A stretch of 64,000 nucleotides of DNA from Ruminococcus sp. Its GTDB lineage: Bacteria; Bacillota; Clostridia; Oscillospirales; Ruminococcaceae. The translations under genes and the position numbers were made by a program. Shown piece after piece: positions 33,232 through 41,773 of this stretch; position 1 is the first letter of the stretch; every line of letters starts with the position of its first letter. The stretch covers positions 105,842 to 169,841 of the forward strand of contig NZ_JAHZAX010000007.1 in the NCBI RefSeq assembly GCF_019423705.1, written 5' to 3'. The notes below the pieces were generated by a model, which was not told the origin of the DNA, searched no databases, and worked only from the letters and a program-made list of their open reading frames with translations.

Positions 33232-34587
33232 ATGAGTATTAAAAACGCTTTTACCATTATTTTCGGCAAGCTTATGGTCAAAACGCTGCACCTGCTGGGC
33301 AGAGACGCAGGCAACTTTCCCGGCCTTGTGCTCTGGACTATAAATAAAGACTGCCTAAAGGCTTTCAAGGTCGATTGCCCCATTATCGCCGTAACAGGCA
33401 CAAATGGCAAGACCTCAGTCACAAATTACCTCAGCCATATCTTCGCAAGCGGCGGCAAGAAAATAATAACAAACCCCGAGGGCAATAACCTCGATACAGG
33501 CATATGCTCCCTACTGCTCAACCATTGCGATATGAAGGGCAGAGTGCACGCCGATTACCTTGTGCTGGAAACTGACGAGTCCCACGTCCCCGTGGTATAT
33601 TCAAAGCTCAATTTGCAGACCCTCGTCCTGCTCAACTTCTTCCGTGACCAGCTGGATAGAAACGGAGAGGTGGAGACCCTTATCCTCAAAGTCAAAAAAT
33701 TCCTCGAAACTTTCGAGGGCAACGTCGTCCTTAATGCCGACGACCCTAATGTGGCAAGACTTGGCCTTGCCAACCCGAAAAATAAGAATATCTACTATTT
33801 CAGCGTTGATAAATACTCAGGCGCAACGGACAAGCCTTATGAAGTCGGCGAGGGCAAATTCTGCCCATTCTGCGATACCGAGCTTGTCTATGACTATTAT
33901 CAGTATTCCCATATCGGCAAATTCCATTGCCCGAAATGCGGCTTCGGCAACGTAACGCCAGCGGTGCAGGTGAAAAATGTCGATCTCTCCGTGCCGTCCT
34001 TTGAAGCCGACGGCGAGACCTATAAGACAGCCCACAACAGCATTTACTATATGTATAATATGGCAGCGGTCTATACCGCCGCAAAGCTTTATAACTTCGA
34101 TAAGTCCATCCTCCACGATACATTTGAGCATTTCGAGGTCAATAACGGCCGACTTGAAAAGTTCGAGATCGAGGGTTCGAGCCTTCTTGTGAACCTTGCA
34201 AAGAACCCTGTTGGCGCAAATATGACCCTGCGTGTTATGAACGAACATCAGGGCGCAAAGGAGCTTCTCTTCGTCCTCAACGACAATCTTGCGGACGGCC
34301 ACGACGTTTCTTGGATATGGGATATAAACTTCTCCGTTTTCAAGGACGTTGACAGAGTTATAACTTCGGGCACAAGAGCCTATGATATCGCCATAAGAAT
34401 TAAATGTTCGGGCTATGACCCCGAAAAAATATTCGTCTATCCCGACCTTGATAAAGCCGTCACCGAGCTTTTCAAGACCACAGGCGATAAGTTCGCAATC
34501 GCAAATTACACCGCTATCCAGCCGACAAGAGCCGCTATAAAACGCTATAAGAACTCAAAGTCAACAGAAAATGGGGAGGAAAACTAA
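33232..34587 (+). CDS. murT: Lipid II isoglutaminyl synthase, MurT subunit
   Basis: Mur-ligase-like subunit that, with GatD, amidates the D-glutamate of lipid II in Gram-positive peptidoglycan. The ATP loop GTNGKT is at residues 56-61. The ribbon inserted in the central domain, characteristic of MurT, is formed by Cys211/Cys214 (CPFC) and Cys233/Cys236 (CPKC). The C-terminal DUF1727 domain (about 310-440) contacts GatD. The 451-residue length is typical. gatD begins one base after its stop codon. Confidence 0.96.
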   Translation: MSIKNAFTIIFGKLMVKTLHLLGRDAGNFPGLVLWTINKDCLKAFKVDCPIIAVTGTNGKTSVTNYLSHIFASGGKKIITNPEGNNLDTGICSLLLNHCDMKGRVHADYLVLETDESHVPVVYSKLNLQTLVLLNFFRDQLDRNGEVETLILKVKKFLETFEGNVVLNADDPNVARLGLANPKNKNIYYFSVDKYSGATDKPYEVGEGKFCPFCDTELVYDYYQYSHIGKFHCPKCGFGNVTPAVQVKNVDLSVPSFEADGETYKTAHNSIYYMYNMAAVYTAAKLYNFDKSILHDTFEHFEVNNGRLEKFEIEGSSLLVNLAKNPVGANMTLRVMNEHQGAKELLFVLNDNLADGHDVSWIWDINFSVFKDVDRVITSGTRAYDIAIRIKCSGYDPEKIFVYPDLDKAVTELFKTTGDKFAIANYTAIQPTRAAIKRYKNSKSTENGEEN

Positions 34588-34588
34588 A

Positions 34589-35329
34589 ATGGAAAAGCTG
34601 AAAATTCTTCATATGTACCCCAATATGCTTGACCTCTATGGCGACAGCGGCAACGTCGAAGTGCTTTCCTATCGCTGCAAAATGCGTGGTATCGAGCTTG
34701 AAGTCTCAAAGCACCTTATCGGCGACAAGGAGACCGACTTTACGCAGTATGATATTATCTACCTCGGCGGCGGAGCAGACTTTGAGCAGCAGATTTTGGC
34801 AGACGACCTCGTCTCCTGCAAGGACAGCATTATGGAAGCCTATAAAGCAGGCACATTTTTCCTTATGATCTGCGGCGGCTATCAGCTTATGGGTCAGTAT
34901 TATAAGGACTCAAACGGCGAAAAAGTCCCCGGTCTAGGGCTTTTTGACTATTATACCGTGGCTTCGACAGATAAAAGGTGCAGATGTATCGGCAATATCG
35001 TTATCGAGACCCAGCTTGAGGGCGAAAACTATAAGGTGATAGGCTTTGAGAACCACGGCGGACAGACTTCAAATGTCAAGTCCCCATTCGGCAAAGTCCT
35101 TTCGGGCAACGGCAACGAGTTTGAAAGCAGCACAGAGGGCTATATGGAGAAAAACGTCGTTGCGACTTATCTCCACGGACCGCTGCTCTCCAAAAATCCA
35201 AAGCTCAGCGACCATATCATCTCCTATTGTATGACAAGAAAGCTTGGCGAAAAGTACACCCCTGCGCCGATCAACGATAAGCTTGAAGAGGATTGCCGCA
35301 AGCAGCTTTTTGACCGCTTGGGCGTATAG
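34589..35329 (+). CDS. gatD: Lipid II isoglutaminyl synthase, GatD glutaminase subunit
   Basis: Class I glutamine amidotransferase that releases ammonia for MurT. The nucleophile is Cys95 in MICGGYQLMG, and the catalytic His196 is in TYLHGPLL. LHMYPNMLDLYGDSGN opens the protein, as in the CobQ-like/GatD group. ATG 34589 is chosen over an earlier in-frame ATG at 34571 because GGGGAGGA (34573-34580) is correctly spaced for it and because the earlier one lies inside murT. The two genes form one translational unit. Confidence 0.96.
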   Translation: MEKLKILHMYPNMLDLYGDSGNVEVLSYRCKMRGIELEVSKHLIGDKETDFTQYDIIYLGGGADFEQQILADDLVSCKDSIMEAYKAGTFFLMICGGYQLMGQYYKDSNGEKVPGLGLFDYYTVASTDKRCRCIGNIVIETQLEGENYKVIGFENHGGQTSNVKSPFGKVLSGNGNEFESSTEGYMEKNVVATYLHGPLLSKNPKLSDHIISYCMTRKLGEKYTPAPINDKLEEDCRKQLFDRLGV

Positions 35330-35356
35330 ACTGTATAGATTTCAAGGTGCAAAAAT

Positions 35357-35740
35357 ATGTTTTCACTTTTCAGAAAGAAACAGCAGGGCGATGAACCGCC
35401 GCTGAAAAAGAAGATCAAAGATATGAAATGCCGCAAGATAAATTACGTCGATGAGGGCTTTGACTCGCTGGGCGAGGAAATGTCCGCCGACCCGAAAGCC
35501 ATTCTGCGGCTGAAGCCTGTAAATTACTATGCAATAAAAAATAAGTATATTATGGGAAAAGTGTATACTTCCGAAGATTACGAAGAAAATTACGTCCAGT
35601 TTTTCCGATACGAGTATGAGCACGAGTGCGGAAAGACCGATATCTACCCGCTTTCGGCAGAACTTCTTGCGAAAGCCCTCGCCAAAGTCGGCATAATAAT
35701 AAATTTAAAAGACCTCAAAAAAGACAATAACGACCAATGA
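35357..35740 (+). CDS. Small unknown cytosolic protein
   Basis: A 127-residue charged protein beginning MFSLFRKKQQGDEPPLKKKIKDMKCRK. It has an aromatic-rich core (VNYYAIKNKYIMGKVYTSEDYEENYVQFFRYEYEHECGK) and no membrane segment. I recognise no family. AAGGTG precedes ATG 35357. It lies 27 bases after gatD and 27 bases before the MutS-like gene, so it belongs to the same operon. Confidence 0.72.
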   Translation: MFSLFRKKQQGDEPPLKKKIKDMKCRKINYVDEGFDSLGEEMSADPKAILRLKPVNYYAIKNKYIMGKVYTSEDYEENYVQFFRYEYEHECGKTDIYPLSAELLAKALAKVGIIINLKDLKKDNNDQ

Positions 35741-35767
35741 CCCATAATACATAATAGAGGTGCAAAA

Positions 35768-37486
35768 ATGGCTTCACAATACGACGAATTTGACATAAAA
35801 ACTTCCGTTGTCGATCTGCTTTACCCTTCCGTGGAAAAGCACAACGCAATGAAAAAGCGCTCCGCCGCTTTGGACAAGCTCCCACGGGATTTCGTGGATA
35901 ATATGGAGCTTGACAAGGTGGCGGATATCATCACGCCCCATTACCAGTATCGTGTAATGAGACTCTTTTCCGAGCTTTGTGACGATGAGGAGATAATAAA
36001 CTACCGCCTCGATATCCTTGATGATTTCATAAATCTCCCAGCCCTCGCCACGACCATTAAGAAAGTCATAAACATAATGGTTGAAAACGACCGCCGCAAC
36101 GTCTATAACCTCACCACTCCCGATAGCTTTTCCCAGCTTGACGACGCCATAAGCGGTTTTGACGCCTATATCGAGTGTATGGAAGTTATGCACGCTTTCT
36201 ATGAAAAAATGCAGGATAAGATACAGTCCGAAGGCGTGAAAAAGCTTTTCGGCTTCTTTGAGGAGCATTACGGTGATAAGCATTATATCTCGCTGAAAAA
36301 AGAGGTGGACGACCTCAAAAAAGCTCTCACCAACAGGATAAGAAGCATAACCGTTGCGATAAATCTTGACGAGCGCCTTGTGCCGATATCCGCCGGAATA
36401 ATCGACCTTTCCAGCGAAAGATACGGCCTAAAGCCCTCTCTTGTCGACCGCATAATCTATCACGGAGCGAAGTTCAACGAAAAAGCCGTGGTGAAAAATC
36501 TCCGCCATAGGTACAATGAAAGCGAAGTCACCGATGAAAAGATCGTAAATACTGTTGATAAGACCCTCTTTGACGAGCTTGACGATTTGACGTCAAAGTA
36601 TGTGAAAATGATCGGCGAAGTGCTTGGCGAGTATCAAAAAGCAGGCATTGCCGATATGCGCTATATAGATTATCAACTTGAGTATTATATGGGCGCAGTC
36701 CAGATGATAGAAGCCTGCGAAAACAGCGGCGTGAAAATGTGCCGCCCGAAGCTTTTGCCAATGTCCCAGCGCAGAGCGGTCATAAAGGACATTTTCGACC
36801 CCGTTTATTTCCGTGAAAGCAAAATGTATAACCTCAACCATAAGGACAAAAAGTCCGTCGTCACAAACGATATAACCTTTGACGATGACGGAGCGTTTTA
36901 CGTCCTCACAGGCGCAAATAACGGCGGAAAAACCACCTTTCTCCGTGCAGTAGGCTTGTGTCAGATATTGGCACAAACAGGGCTTTACGTCCCTGCTTCC
37001 TATTGCGAGATCTCAATGGTGGACTATATCTACACACAGTTCCCTAAAGAAGAAAAAACAGGCATTGATACCAGCCGCTTCACAACCGAGATAAAAGAGT
37101 TCAAAGCCATAAGCGACACTATCACAAACCATAGCCTGCTGCTTATGAACGAGTCTATCCAAAGCACCACTCCGAGAGAGTGCATAGAAGTTGCCTGCGA
37201 GCTGCTGAGAGTTTTCTGCAAAATGGGTGTAAGAGGCGTTTTCGCCACCCACCTTGTCGATATCGCATTCAAGACCGTGGAGCTTAACAAGGACGACACC
37301 CTGCGCTCAAAGCTAGTCAGCATTGTGGCCGACGCAGACGAGCAGACGGGCGAGCGCAAGTACAAAATAGTCAAAGGAATGCCGAGGGATAACAGCTTTG
37401 CCGAAACTATCCTCAACAAGTACGGCATTGATATGGCGTCTATCGAAAGCAGGATAGGCAAAATGGATTGGCAAGAAAAAAACTAA
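35768..37486 (+). CDS. MutS-family ATPase without mismatch-recognition domain
   Basis: A 572-residue protein with MutS lever/clamp-like helices (residues 1-330) and a C-terminal MutS ATPase. Walker A GANNGGKTT is at residues 382-390. The Walker B region reads LLLMNES, with Asn461 where MutS and MutS2 have the magnesium-binding Asp. FATHLVDIAF fits the H-loop. There is no mismatch-binding domain I and no Smr endonuclease domain. It is thus neither MutS nor MutS2 but one of the less studied MutS-like groups; Asn may be normal for that group. Role unknown, perhaps DNA structure or ribosome related. A GNAT gene follows 19 bases later. Confidence 0.87.
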   Translation: MASQYDEFDIKTSVVDLLYPSVEKHNAMKKRSAALDKLPRDFVDNMELDKVADIITPHYQYRVMRLFSELCDDEEIINYRLDILDDFINLPALATTIKKVINIMVENDRRNVYNLTTPDSFSQLDDAISGFDAYIECMEVMHAFYEKMQDKIQSEGVKKLFGFFEEHYGDKHYISLKKEVDDLKKALTNRIRSITVAINLDERLVPISAGIIDLSSERYGLKPSLVDRIIYHGAKFNEKAVVKNLRHRYNESEVTDEKIVNTVDKTLFDELDDLTSKYVKMIGEVLGEYQKAGIADMRYIDYQLEYYMGAVQMIEACENSGVKMCRPKLLPMSQRRAVIKDIFDPVYFRESKMYNLNHKDKKSVVTNDITFDDDGAFYVLTGANNGGKTTFLRAVGLCQILAQTGLYVPASYCEISMVDYIYTQFPKEEKTGIDTSRFTTEIKEFKAISDTITNHSLLLMNESIQSTTPRECIEVACELLRVFCKMGVRGVFATHLVDIAFKTVELNKDDTLRSKLVSIVADADEQTGERKYKIVKGMPRDNSFAETILNKYGIDMASIESRIGKMDWQEKN

Positions 37487-37505
37487 AGTTTTTAGGAGCA
37501 TACAT

Positions 37506-37940
37506 ATGGAATACAGTATGAAGATAGCAAAAGGCATTGAAAACAACCGTGACGCAAAGCTTATAAGGCAGGCGGTGTTTATCGACGAGCAGGGCTTTGT
37601 CAATGAGTTCGACGATATCGACGAAAGAGCCGTCCACGCAGTTTTGTATCTCGGCGGTTTTCCCGTTGCAACAGGCCGACTGTTCGATATCGACGGCGAA
37701 GCCCACTTGGGCAGGATAGCCGTCCTCAAAGCCTATCGTGGCAAAGAGCTTGGCAGAGCTATTATGGAGGCTTTGGAGGAATATGCCGCAAAAGCAGGCT
37801 ATAAATCCACCAACCTTTCCGCTCAGCTCAGAGCGCAGAAATTCTACGAAAAGCTGGGTTATGAAGCCTACGGTGATATCTATCACGATGAATACTGCCC
37901 ACATATAGCAATGAAAAAAGCCCTTGCGGCGGATAAATAA
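37506..37940 (+). CDS. GNAT-family N-acetyltransferase (ElaA-like)
   Basis: Acetyl-CoA-dependent acetyltransferase of 144 residues. RQAVFIDEQGFVNEFDDIDERAVHAVLYLGGFPVATGRLF is the ElaA-like N-terminal half. LGRIAVLKAYRGKELGRAIM carries the acetyl-CoA loop (R/Q-x-x-G-x-G/A pattern, here RGKELG). NLSAQLRAQKFYEKLGYEAYGDIYHDEYCPHIAM ends the fold. The substrate is unknown. It is the last gene of the murT operon, before a strong terminator. Confidence 0.88.
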   Translation: MEYSMKIAKGIENNRDAKLIRQAVFIDEQGFVNEFDDIDERAVHAVLYLGGFPVATGRLFDIDGEAHLGRIAVLKAYRGKELGRAIMEALEEYAAKAGYKSTNLSAQLRAQKFYEKLGYEAYGDIYHDEYCPHIAMKKALAADK

Positions 37941-37960
37941 GGCATAAATATCACACAAAA

Positions 37961-37990
37961 AAAGGCAGCCGATTTGTTCGGCTGCCTTTC
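37961..37990. terminator. Shared terminator of the murT and amino-acid ABC operons
   Basis: AAAGGCAGCCGA (37961-37972) pairs with TCGGCTGCCTTT (37978-37989), perfect 12 bp. The T8 run on the minus strand shows it mainly ends the ABC operon. Confidence 0.9.
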
Positions 37991-38030
37991 GCATTTATAA
38001 ACAATACGCAATATAAGCAATATAAAAAAA

Positions 38031-38756
38031 TCAAATGATCTTCGACAAAAATTCCTGCAATCTGGGATTCTTAGGGTTTGCGAAAAATTCCGACGGCTTG
38101 TTCTGCTCGAGGATATTTCCGTCCGCCATAAACATAACCCTTGAAGCCACCTCTCTCGCAAAGCCCATTTCGTGGGTGACTACCACCATAGTCATTCCGT
38201 CATTTGCAAGCTGCTTCATAAGCTCCAGCACCTCGCCTACCATTTCAGGGTCGAGCGCCGACGTCGGCTCGTCAAAGAGCATGACCTCCGGATCCATTGC
38301 CAGCGAACGTGCGATAGCTATACGCTGCTTCTGTCCGCCCGAAAGCCTTGACGGATATTCGTCCGCCTTGTCGGGAAGCCCAACACGCTCAAGAAGCTCC
38401 TCAGCACGCTGGTCAGCCTCCTGCTGGCTCATAAGCCCCAGCTTAACAGGTGCAAGGGTGATGTTCTTTCTTATGGTCAGATGTGGGAAAAGATTAAAGT
38501 GCTGGAAAACCATTCCCATACGCTGTCTGAGCTTGTTCATTTCGTGCTCATTTGCCTGCGTGATATTCTCGCCCTCAAAGAAAATATCTCCCGAAGTCGG
38601 CCTCTCCATAAGGTTAAGGCAGCGCAGGAACGTTGACTTGCCCGAGCCCGATGGTCCAACGATAACTACCTTTTCACCCTTTTCGATAGTCTCGCTTATA
38701 TCTTTGAGAACTTCGACCTCGCCGAATGATTTGCTAAGATGTTTAACGTCTATCAC
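38031..38756 (-). CDS. Polar amino-acid ABC transporter ATPase
   Basis: GlnQ/HisP-type ATPase of 241 residues. Walker A GPSGSGKST, Q-loop VFQHFNLFPHLT, signature LSGGQKQRIAIARSLA, Walker B VMLFDEPTSALDPE and H-loop THEMGFA are all intact. The start is GTG 38756, ten bases after AAAGGAGG; the upstream ATG would overlap that site. It overlaps the permease gene by 14 bases, so the two are translationally coupled. Substrate is probably a polar amino acid or cystine. Confidence 0.95.
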   Translation of the reverse strand: MIDVKHLSKSFGEVEVLKDISETIEKGEKVVIVGPSGSGKSTFLRCLNLMERPTSGDIFFEGENITQANEHEMNKLRQRMGMVFQHFNLFPHLTIRKNITLAPVKLGLMSQQEADQRAEELLERVGLPDKADEYPSRLSGGQKQRIAIARSLAMDPEVMLFDEPTSALDPEMVGEVLELMKQLANDGMTMVVVTHEMGFAREVASRVMFMADGNILEQNKPSEFFANPKNPRLQEFLSKII

Positions 38757-39435
38757 TTTGCGACAGCCTCCTTTCAAGCTTTCCGACCAGGTGCGTCAAA
38801 AGAAGCACCATTGCAAGGTAAATGATCGCAACTGTAATAAGCGGCATAAAAGCCGAGAACGTCTGCGAACGAATGATATCGCCGCCCTTTGTAAGGTCTT
38901 GTATAGCGATATATCCTGCAACGGAAGTTTCTTTCAAAAGCACTATACACTCGTTTGCAAGAGCAGGGAGCACGGTCTTGAACGCCTGAGGCAGGATAAT
39001 TGATATCATAGTCTGACGATAGCTGAGACCAAGGCTTCTGCCTGCCTCAAACTGACCGTTGTCTACCGACATTATACCCGAGCGGACGATCTCAGCCACA
39101 TAAGCGCCCGAGTTCACGCCGAAAGCCAGCACCGCAACAAGTGTCTTGTCGATATTCACGCTGCCGAAAATAACAAAGTAAGTGATAAGGAGCTGAACGA
39201 CCATAGGCGTTCCTCTGATAACTGTAAGGTATATCCTGCAAAGGACGTTGAGCACCTTCATCTTGCCCGTCTTATCGTGTGTCGAGCGGACGATAGCCAC
39301 AAGAAAACCCAGCACAAAGCCGATTATCACCGCAAAGAATGTTATGATAAGTGTTGTTTTAAGACCGCTGGTGAGATAATGCCAACGATCTTTTTCCAAA
39401 AAATTCTGACTAAAGTCAGCGATCAGTTTGTTCAA
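38743..39435 (-). CDS. Amino-acid ABC transporter permease
   Basis: HisM/GlnP-type inner-membrane permease. Five to six transmembrane segments are visible, beginning GLKTTLIITFFAVIIGFVLG. The EAA loop EAGRSLGLSYRQTMISIILPQAF contacts the ATPase, and YLTVIRGTPMVVQLL is family-typical. No ATG fits; TTG 39435 after AGGAAG is the best start (MNKLIADFSQNFLEKDRWHY), with TTG 39459 the alternative. It is the middle gene of a binding protein-permease-ATPase operon. Confidence 0.93.
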   Translation of the reverse strand: MNKLIADFSQNFLEKDRWHYLTSGLKTTLIITFFAVIIGFVLGFLVAIVRSTHDKTGKMKVLNVLCRIYLTVIRGTPMVVQLLITYFVIFGSVNIDKTLVAVLAFGVNSGAYVAEIVRSGIMSVDNGQFEAGRSLGLSYRQTMISIILPQAFKTVLPALANECIVLLKETSVAGYIAIQDLTKGGDIIRSQTFSAFMPLITVAIIYLAMVLLLTHLVGKLERRLSQSDRR

Positions 39436-39560
39436 TTCAGCACTTCCTGTTCTGTACAAAAATCTAAAAATAGTGTTGTTGGTATCGTGATCGGTATAAT
39501 TTATCGCTTTAAAATAATTTCGGCTGCCGCTTACGACAGCCGATAAAATTCAAGATCTGA

Positions 39561-40343
39561 TTACTTCTTTCTAACGATTATTACCTGGCTGGAAGAAGTG
39601 TAAGTGTCAGAGAAGAGCACGTTCTTTTCTCTGTCCGGAGTAACAGTCATACCTGCAACGCCAACGTCAGCCTTGCCCGACTGAACAGCGGAGATGATAG
39701 AATCGAAAGCCATATCGTCGATCTTCAGCTCATAACCAAGCTTGTCGCAAACAGCCTGCATCATATCAGCGTCGATACCAACGATCTTGTCGTTTTCCTT
39801 GCTCTCATATGGAGGGAACTCAGCATTCGTTGCCATAACAAGAGTACCCTTGTCTCTCTTAACGTCAGCAGGAGAAGTGTAAGGGCTCTTGCCAGCGTCG
39901 TCGCCAACGTAGTTGTTCTTGATAGCGTCGAGAGTGCCATCGTCCTTGAGTTCCTTAAGTGCGCCGTTGATAGCAGTCTGAAGCTCTGTATTGTCAAGCT
40001 TCATAGCGATAGCGTACTCTTCCTCAGCGAAAGGCTCGTCGAGTATCTCAAGGTCGTCATTCTTTTCAACAAATACCTTAGCAGGCTCAGAGTCGATTAT
40101 AACAGCGTCGATCTTGCCCTGCTTGAGAGCCTGAACAGCGTCAGCACCCTTGTTATACTTTTCAACGTTAGCGTCCTTAACGTCCTCAGCGTAGATATCG
40201 CCTGTTGTACCAAGCTGAACGCCGATAGTCTTACCCTCAAGGTCGTCAACGCTGTGAACAGTATTAGCAGGCACGCTTCCGCAGCCGGCGAGCATAGTGA
40301 TACCCATTGCAAGTGCAACAAGTCCGCAAGTAATTTTCTTCAT
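39561..40343 (-). CDS. Amino-acid ABC transporter substrate-binding lipoprotein
   Basis: Family 3 solute-binding protein of 260 residues. The signal peptide ends in lipobox LAGC (Cys about residue 18). DLEGKTIGVQLGTTGDIYAED and, near the C-terminus, GTLVMATNAEFPPYESKENDKIVGIDADMMQAVCDKLG match this fold. The latter, normally the N-terminal motif of the family, lies in the second half. The two lobes are therefore in swapped order compared with most relatives; this apparent circular permutation is seen in some lipoproteins of Clostridia. ATG 40343 is ten bases after GGAAAGGA. Confidence 0.93.
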   Translation of the reverse strand: MKKITCGLVALAMGITMLAGCGSVPANTVHSVDDLEGKTIGVQLGTTGDIYAEDVKDANVEKYNKGADAVQALKQGKIDAVIIDSEPAKVFVEKNDDLEILDEPFAEEEYAIAMKLDNTELQTAINGALKELKDDGTLDAIKNNYVGDDAGKSPYTSPADVKRDKGTLVMATNAEFPPYESKENDKIVGIDADMMQAVCDKLGYELKIDDMAFDSIISAVQSGKADVGVAGMTVTPDREKNVLFSDTYTSSSQVIIVRKK

Positions 40344-40413
40344 AAAAAACATTTCCTTTCCGTATAAATCAATATCAGATATAAAAAGCTTCAAAAAAGC
40401 ATTTACTCTTCCT

Positions 40414-40442
40414 ATTATAACTGAACCCGTCAATTTTTGCAA
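40414..40442 (-). promoter_or_regulatory. Promoter of the amino-acid ABC operon
   Basis: Minus strand: TTGCAA (40442-40437), 17 bases, TATAAT (40419-40414). Confidence 0.75.
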
Positions 40443-40479
40443 TAGCTTTTTTAACTAAATTCATATACATTTTATGAAC

Positions 40480-40544
40480 TTTTATTACGGCGGCGAAGCC
40501 GTCGTAATAAAAGTGTTGACAAACACAAAAATTCATACTATAAT
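40480..40544 (+). promoter_or_regulatory. nadA promoter preceded by a long palindrome
   Basis: TTGACA (40516-40521), 17 bases, TATAAT (40539-40544). Just upstream, CTTTTATTACGGCGG pairs with CCGTCGTAATAAAAG (40480-40513). This could be an operator for an NAD-type repressor or a decayed terminator. Confidence 0.7.
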
Positions 40545-40589
40545 TATATGGTATAATTCTGTCAAAAAACTTTTAAAAAGGTGATAAAA

Positions 40590-41513
40590 ATGATAAAAGA
40601 CGTGCAGGAAAAAATTCTGAAACTGAAAAAGGAAAAGGATATCTGTATCCTTGCCCACAGCTATCAGGCGAAGGAGATCGTTGAGATAGCAGATATCACA
40701 GGCGATTCCTACAAGCTCAGCGTTGAGGCTCAGAAGGTAAGCAACAAGAATATCCTTATGTGCGGTGTGCATTTTATGGCAGAAACTGCTAAAATGCTTT
40801 CTCCCGACAAGAACGTTTACCTTGCAAACCCCGGCGCAGGATGTCCAATGGCAGAGCAGATGGAGCCTGAGATGATCGAAATGATAAAGGCGCAGGACCC
40901 TGACCGCAAGGTGGTATGCTATATCAACACCACCGCAAAGCTCAAAGAGGTCTGCGACGTATGCGTAACTTCCTCTTCCGCCGTGAAGATCGTGAAGAAT
41001 ATGGACGCTGACAAGATACTCTTTATCCCCGACTGCAATCTTGGCGCATTCGTTCAGAAAGCCTGTCCCGAAAAGGATATAAAGCTTCTCCAAGGCGGAT
41101 GTCCTGTACACGCTTCCGTTACAAAGGCTGATATGATCGCCGCAAAGGAAGCTCACCCTAACGCTCTTGTGCTGGTTCACCCCGAGTGTATCCCTGCTGT
41201 CAGCGAAATGGCAGATTATGTTGGCTCGACTTCCGGCATAATGAATTTTGCAGCTGAATCTGACGCCAAGGAGTTCATCATCGGCACAGAAATGTCTATC
41301 GCCGAGCACCTCCAGTACCGATTCCCGGACAAGGATTTCTACATACTTTCCAAGAAGATACTCTGCCCGAATATGAAGCTCACAACTCTTATGGACGTAT
41401 ACAAGACCTGCGAAGGCATTGGCAACGGCGGCGGTTTCGAGATAATTATGACTGATGAAGAGATAACCTCCGCAAGAAAATGCATAGACGAAATGATCCG
41501 CCTAGGCGGCTGA
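40590..41513 (+). CDS. nadA: Quinolinate synthase A
   Basis: Iron-sulfur enzyme that condenses iminoaspartate with dihydroxyacetone phosphate to quinolinate, for de novo NAD. The 307-residue protein has ILAHSYQAKEIVEIADITGDS, MCGVHFMAETAKML (first cluster Cys), GGCPVHASV and HPECIPAV (second), and EGIGNGGGFEI near the end. ATG 40590 is spaced correctly behind AAAAAGGTG, while GTG 40581 lies inside that site. nadB and nadC are not adjacent, unusual for Clostridia. A terminator hairpin overlaps its stop codon. Confidence 0.95.
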   Translation: MIKDVQEKILKLKKEKDICILAHSYQAKEIVEIADITGDSYKLSVEAQKVSNKNILMCGVHFMAETAKMLSPDKNVYLANPGAGCPMAEQMEPEMIEMIKAQDPDRKVVCYINTTAKLKEVCDVCVTSSSAVKIVKNMDADKILFIPDCNLGAFVQKACPEKDIKLLQGGCPVHASVTKADMIAAKEAHPNALVLVHPECIPAVSEMADYVGSTSGIMNFAAESDAKEFIIGTEMSIAEHLQYRFPDKDFYILSKKILCPNMKLTTLMDVYKTCEGIGNGGGFEIIMTDEEITSARKCIDEMIRLGG

Positions 41514-41522
41514 TCTTTTTTA
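41495..41522 (+). terminator. Terminator overlapping the nadA stop codon
   Basis: GATCCGCC...GGCGG...GATC with CCGCC (41498-41502) pairing GGCGG (41505-41509). TTTTTT starts at 41516. Confidence 0.65.
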
Positions 41523-41690
41523 ATTCGCATAGGTCTGGACTGCGGGTCTGTTCCGACTCAGCCCGAAGACTAGACAGGCATTAAACCGTACAAAGTCTTA
41601 TTGGTGCGGTCTATATACTTTGTTGGTTGCGAATAATTTTATAATGCAAAAATAAAAGCGATACCATTTTAATGTGGTATCGCTTTTTTG
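41521..41690 (+). ncRNA. Candidate structured small RNA downstream of nadA
   Basis: No frame is open here but structure is dense. The closing stem is ATTCGCA (41523-41529) with TGCGAAT (41628-41634). A long hairpin follows: 41533-41540 with 41568-41575, then CGGG (41543-41546) with CCCG (41562-41565), then CTG/CAG. ACCGTAC (41585-41591) pairs with GTGCGGT (41604-41610), and its loop AAAGT (41592-41596) can pair with ACTTT (41617-41621) as a pseudoknot. A 12-bp terminator, AAAGCGATACCA / TGGTATCGCTTT plus T run, ends it (41655-41689). No clear promoter of its own is seen. Confidence 0.5.
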
Positions 41691-41742
41691 TAGGGGAAAA
41701 TTGTTGTTCGGCAATGCTCACAACAATTTGCGTTCGCCCGTT
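41690..41742 (+). repeat. Palindromic repeat, type D
   Basis: GTAGGGG, AAAATTGTTG, loop TTCGGCAATGCTCA, CAACAATTTGCGTTC, GCCCGTT. It begins inside the T run of the preceding terminator. Confidence 0.82.
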
Positions 41743-41773
41743 TGTTTTATCTGTACATTTGTAATATGCCAAT

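Noticed and set aside
41521..41690. 6S RNA, tmRNA or SRP RNA identity for the segment after nadA
   Set aside because: It lacks the long bulged rod of 6S RNA, the tRNA-like ends of tmRNA, and the conserved SRP domain IV sequence.
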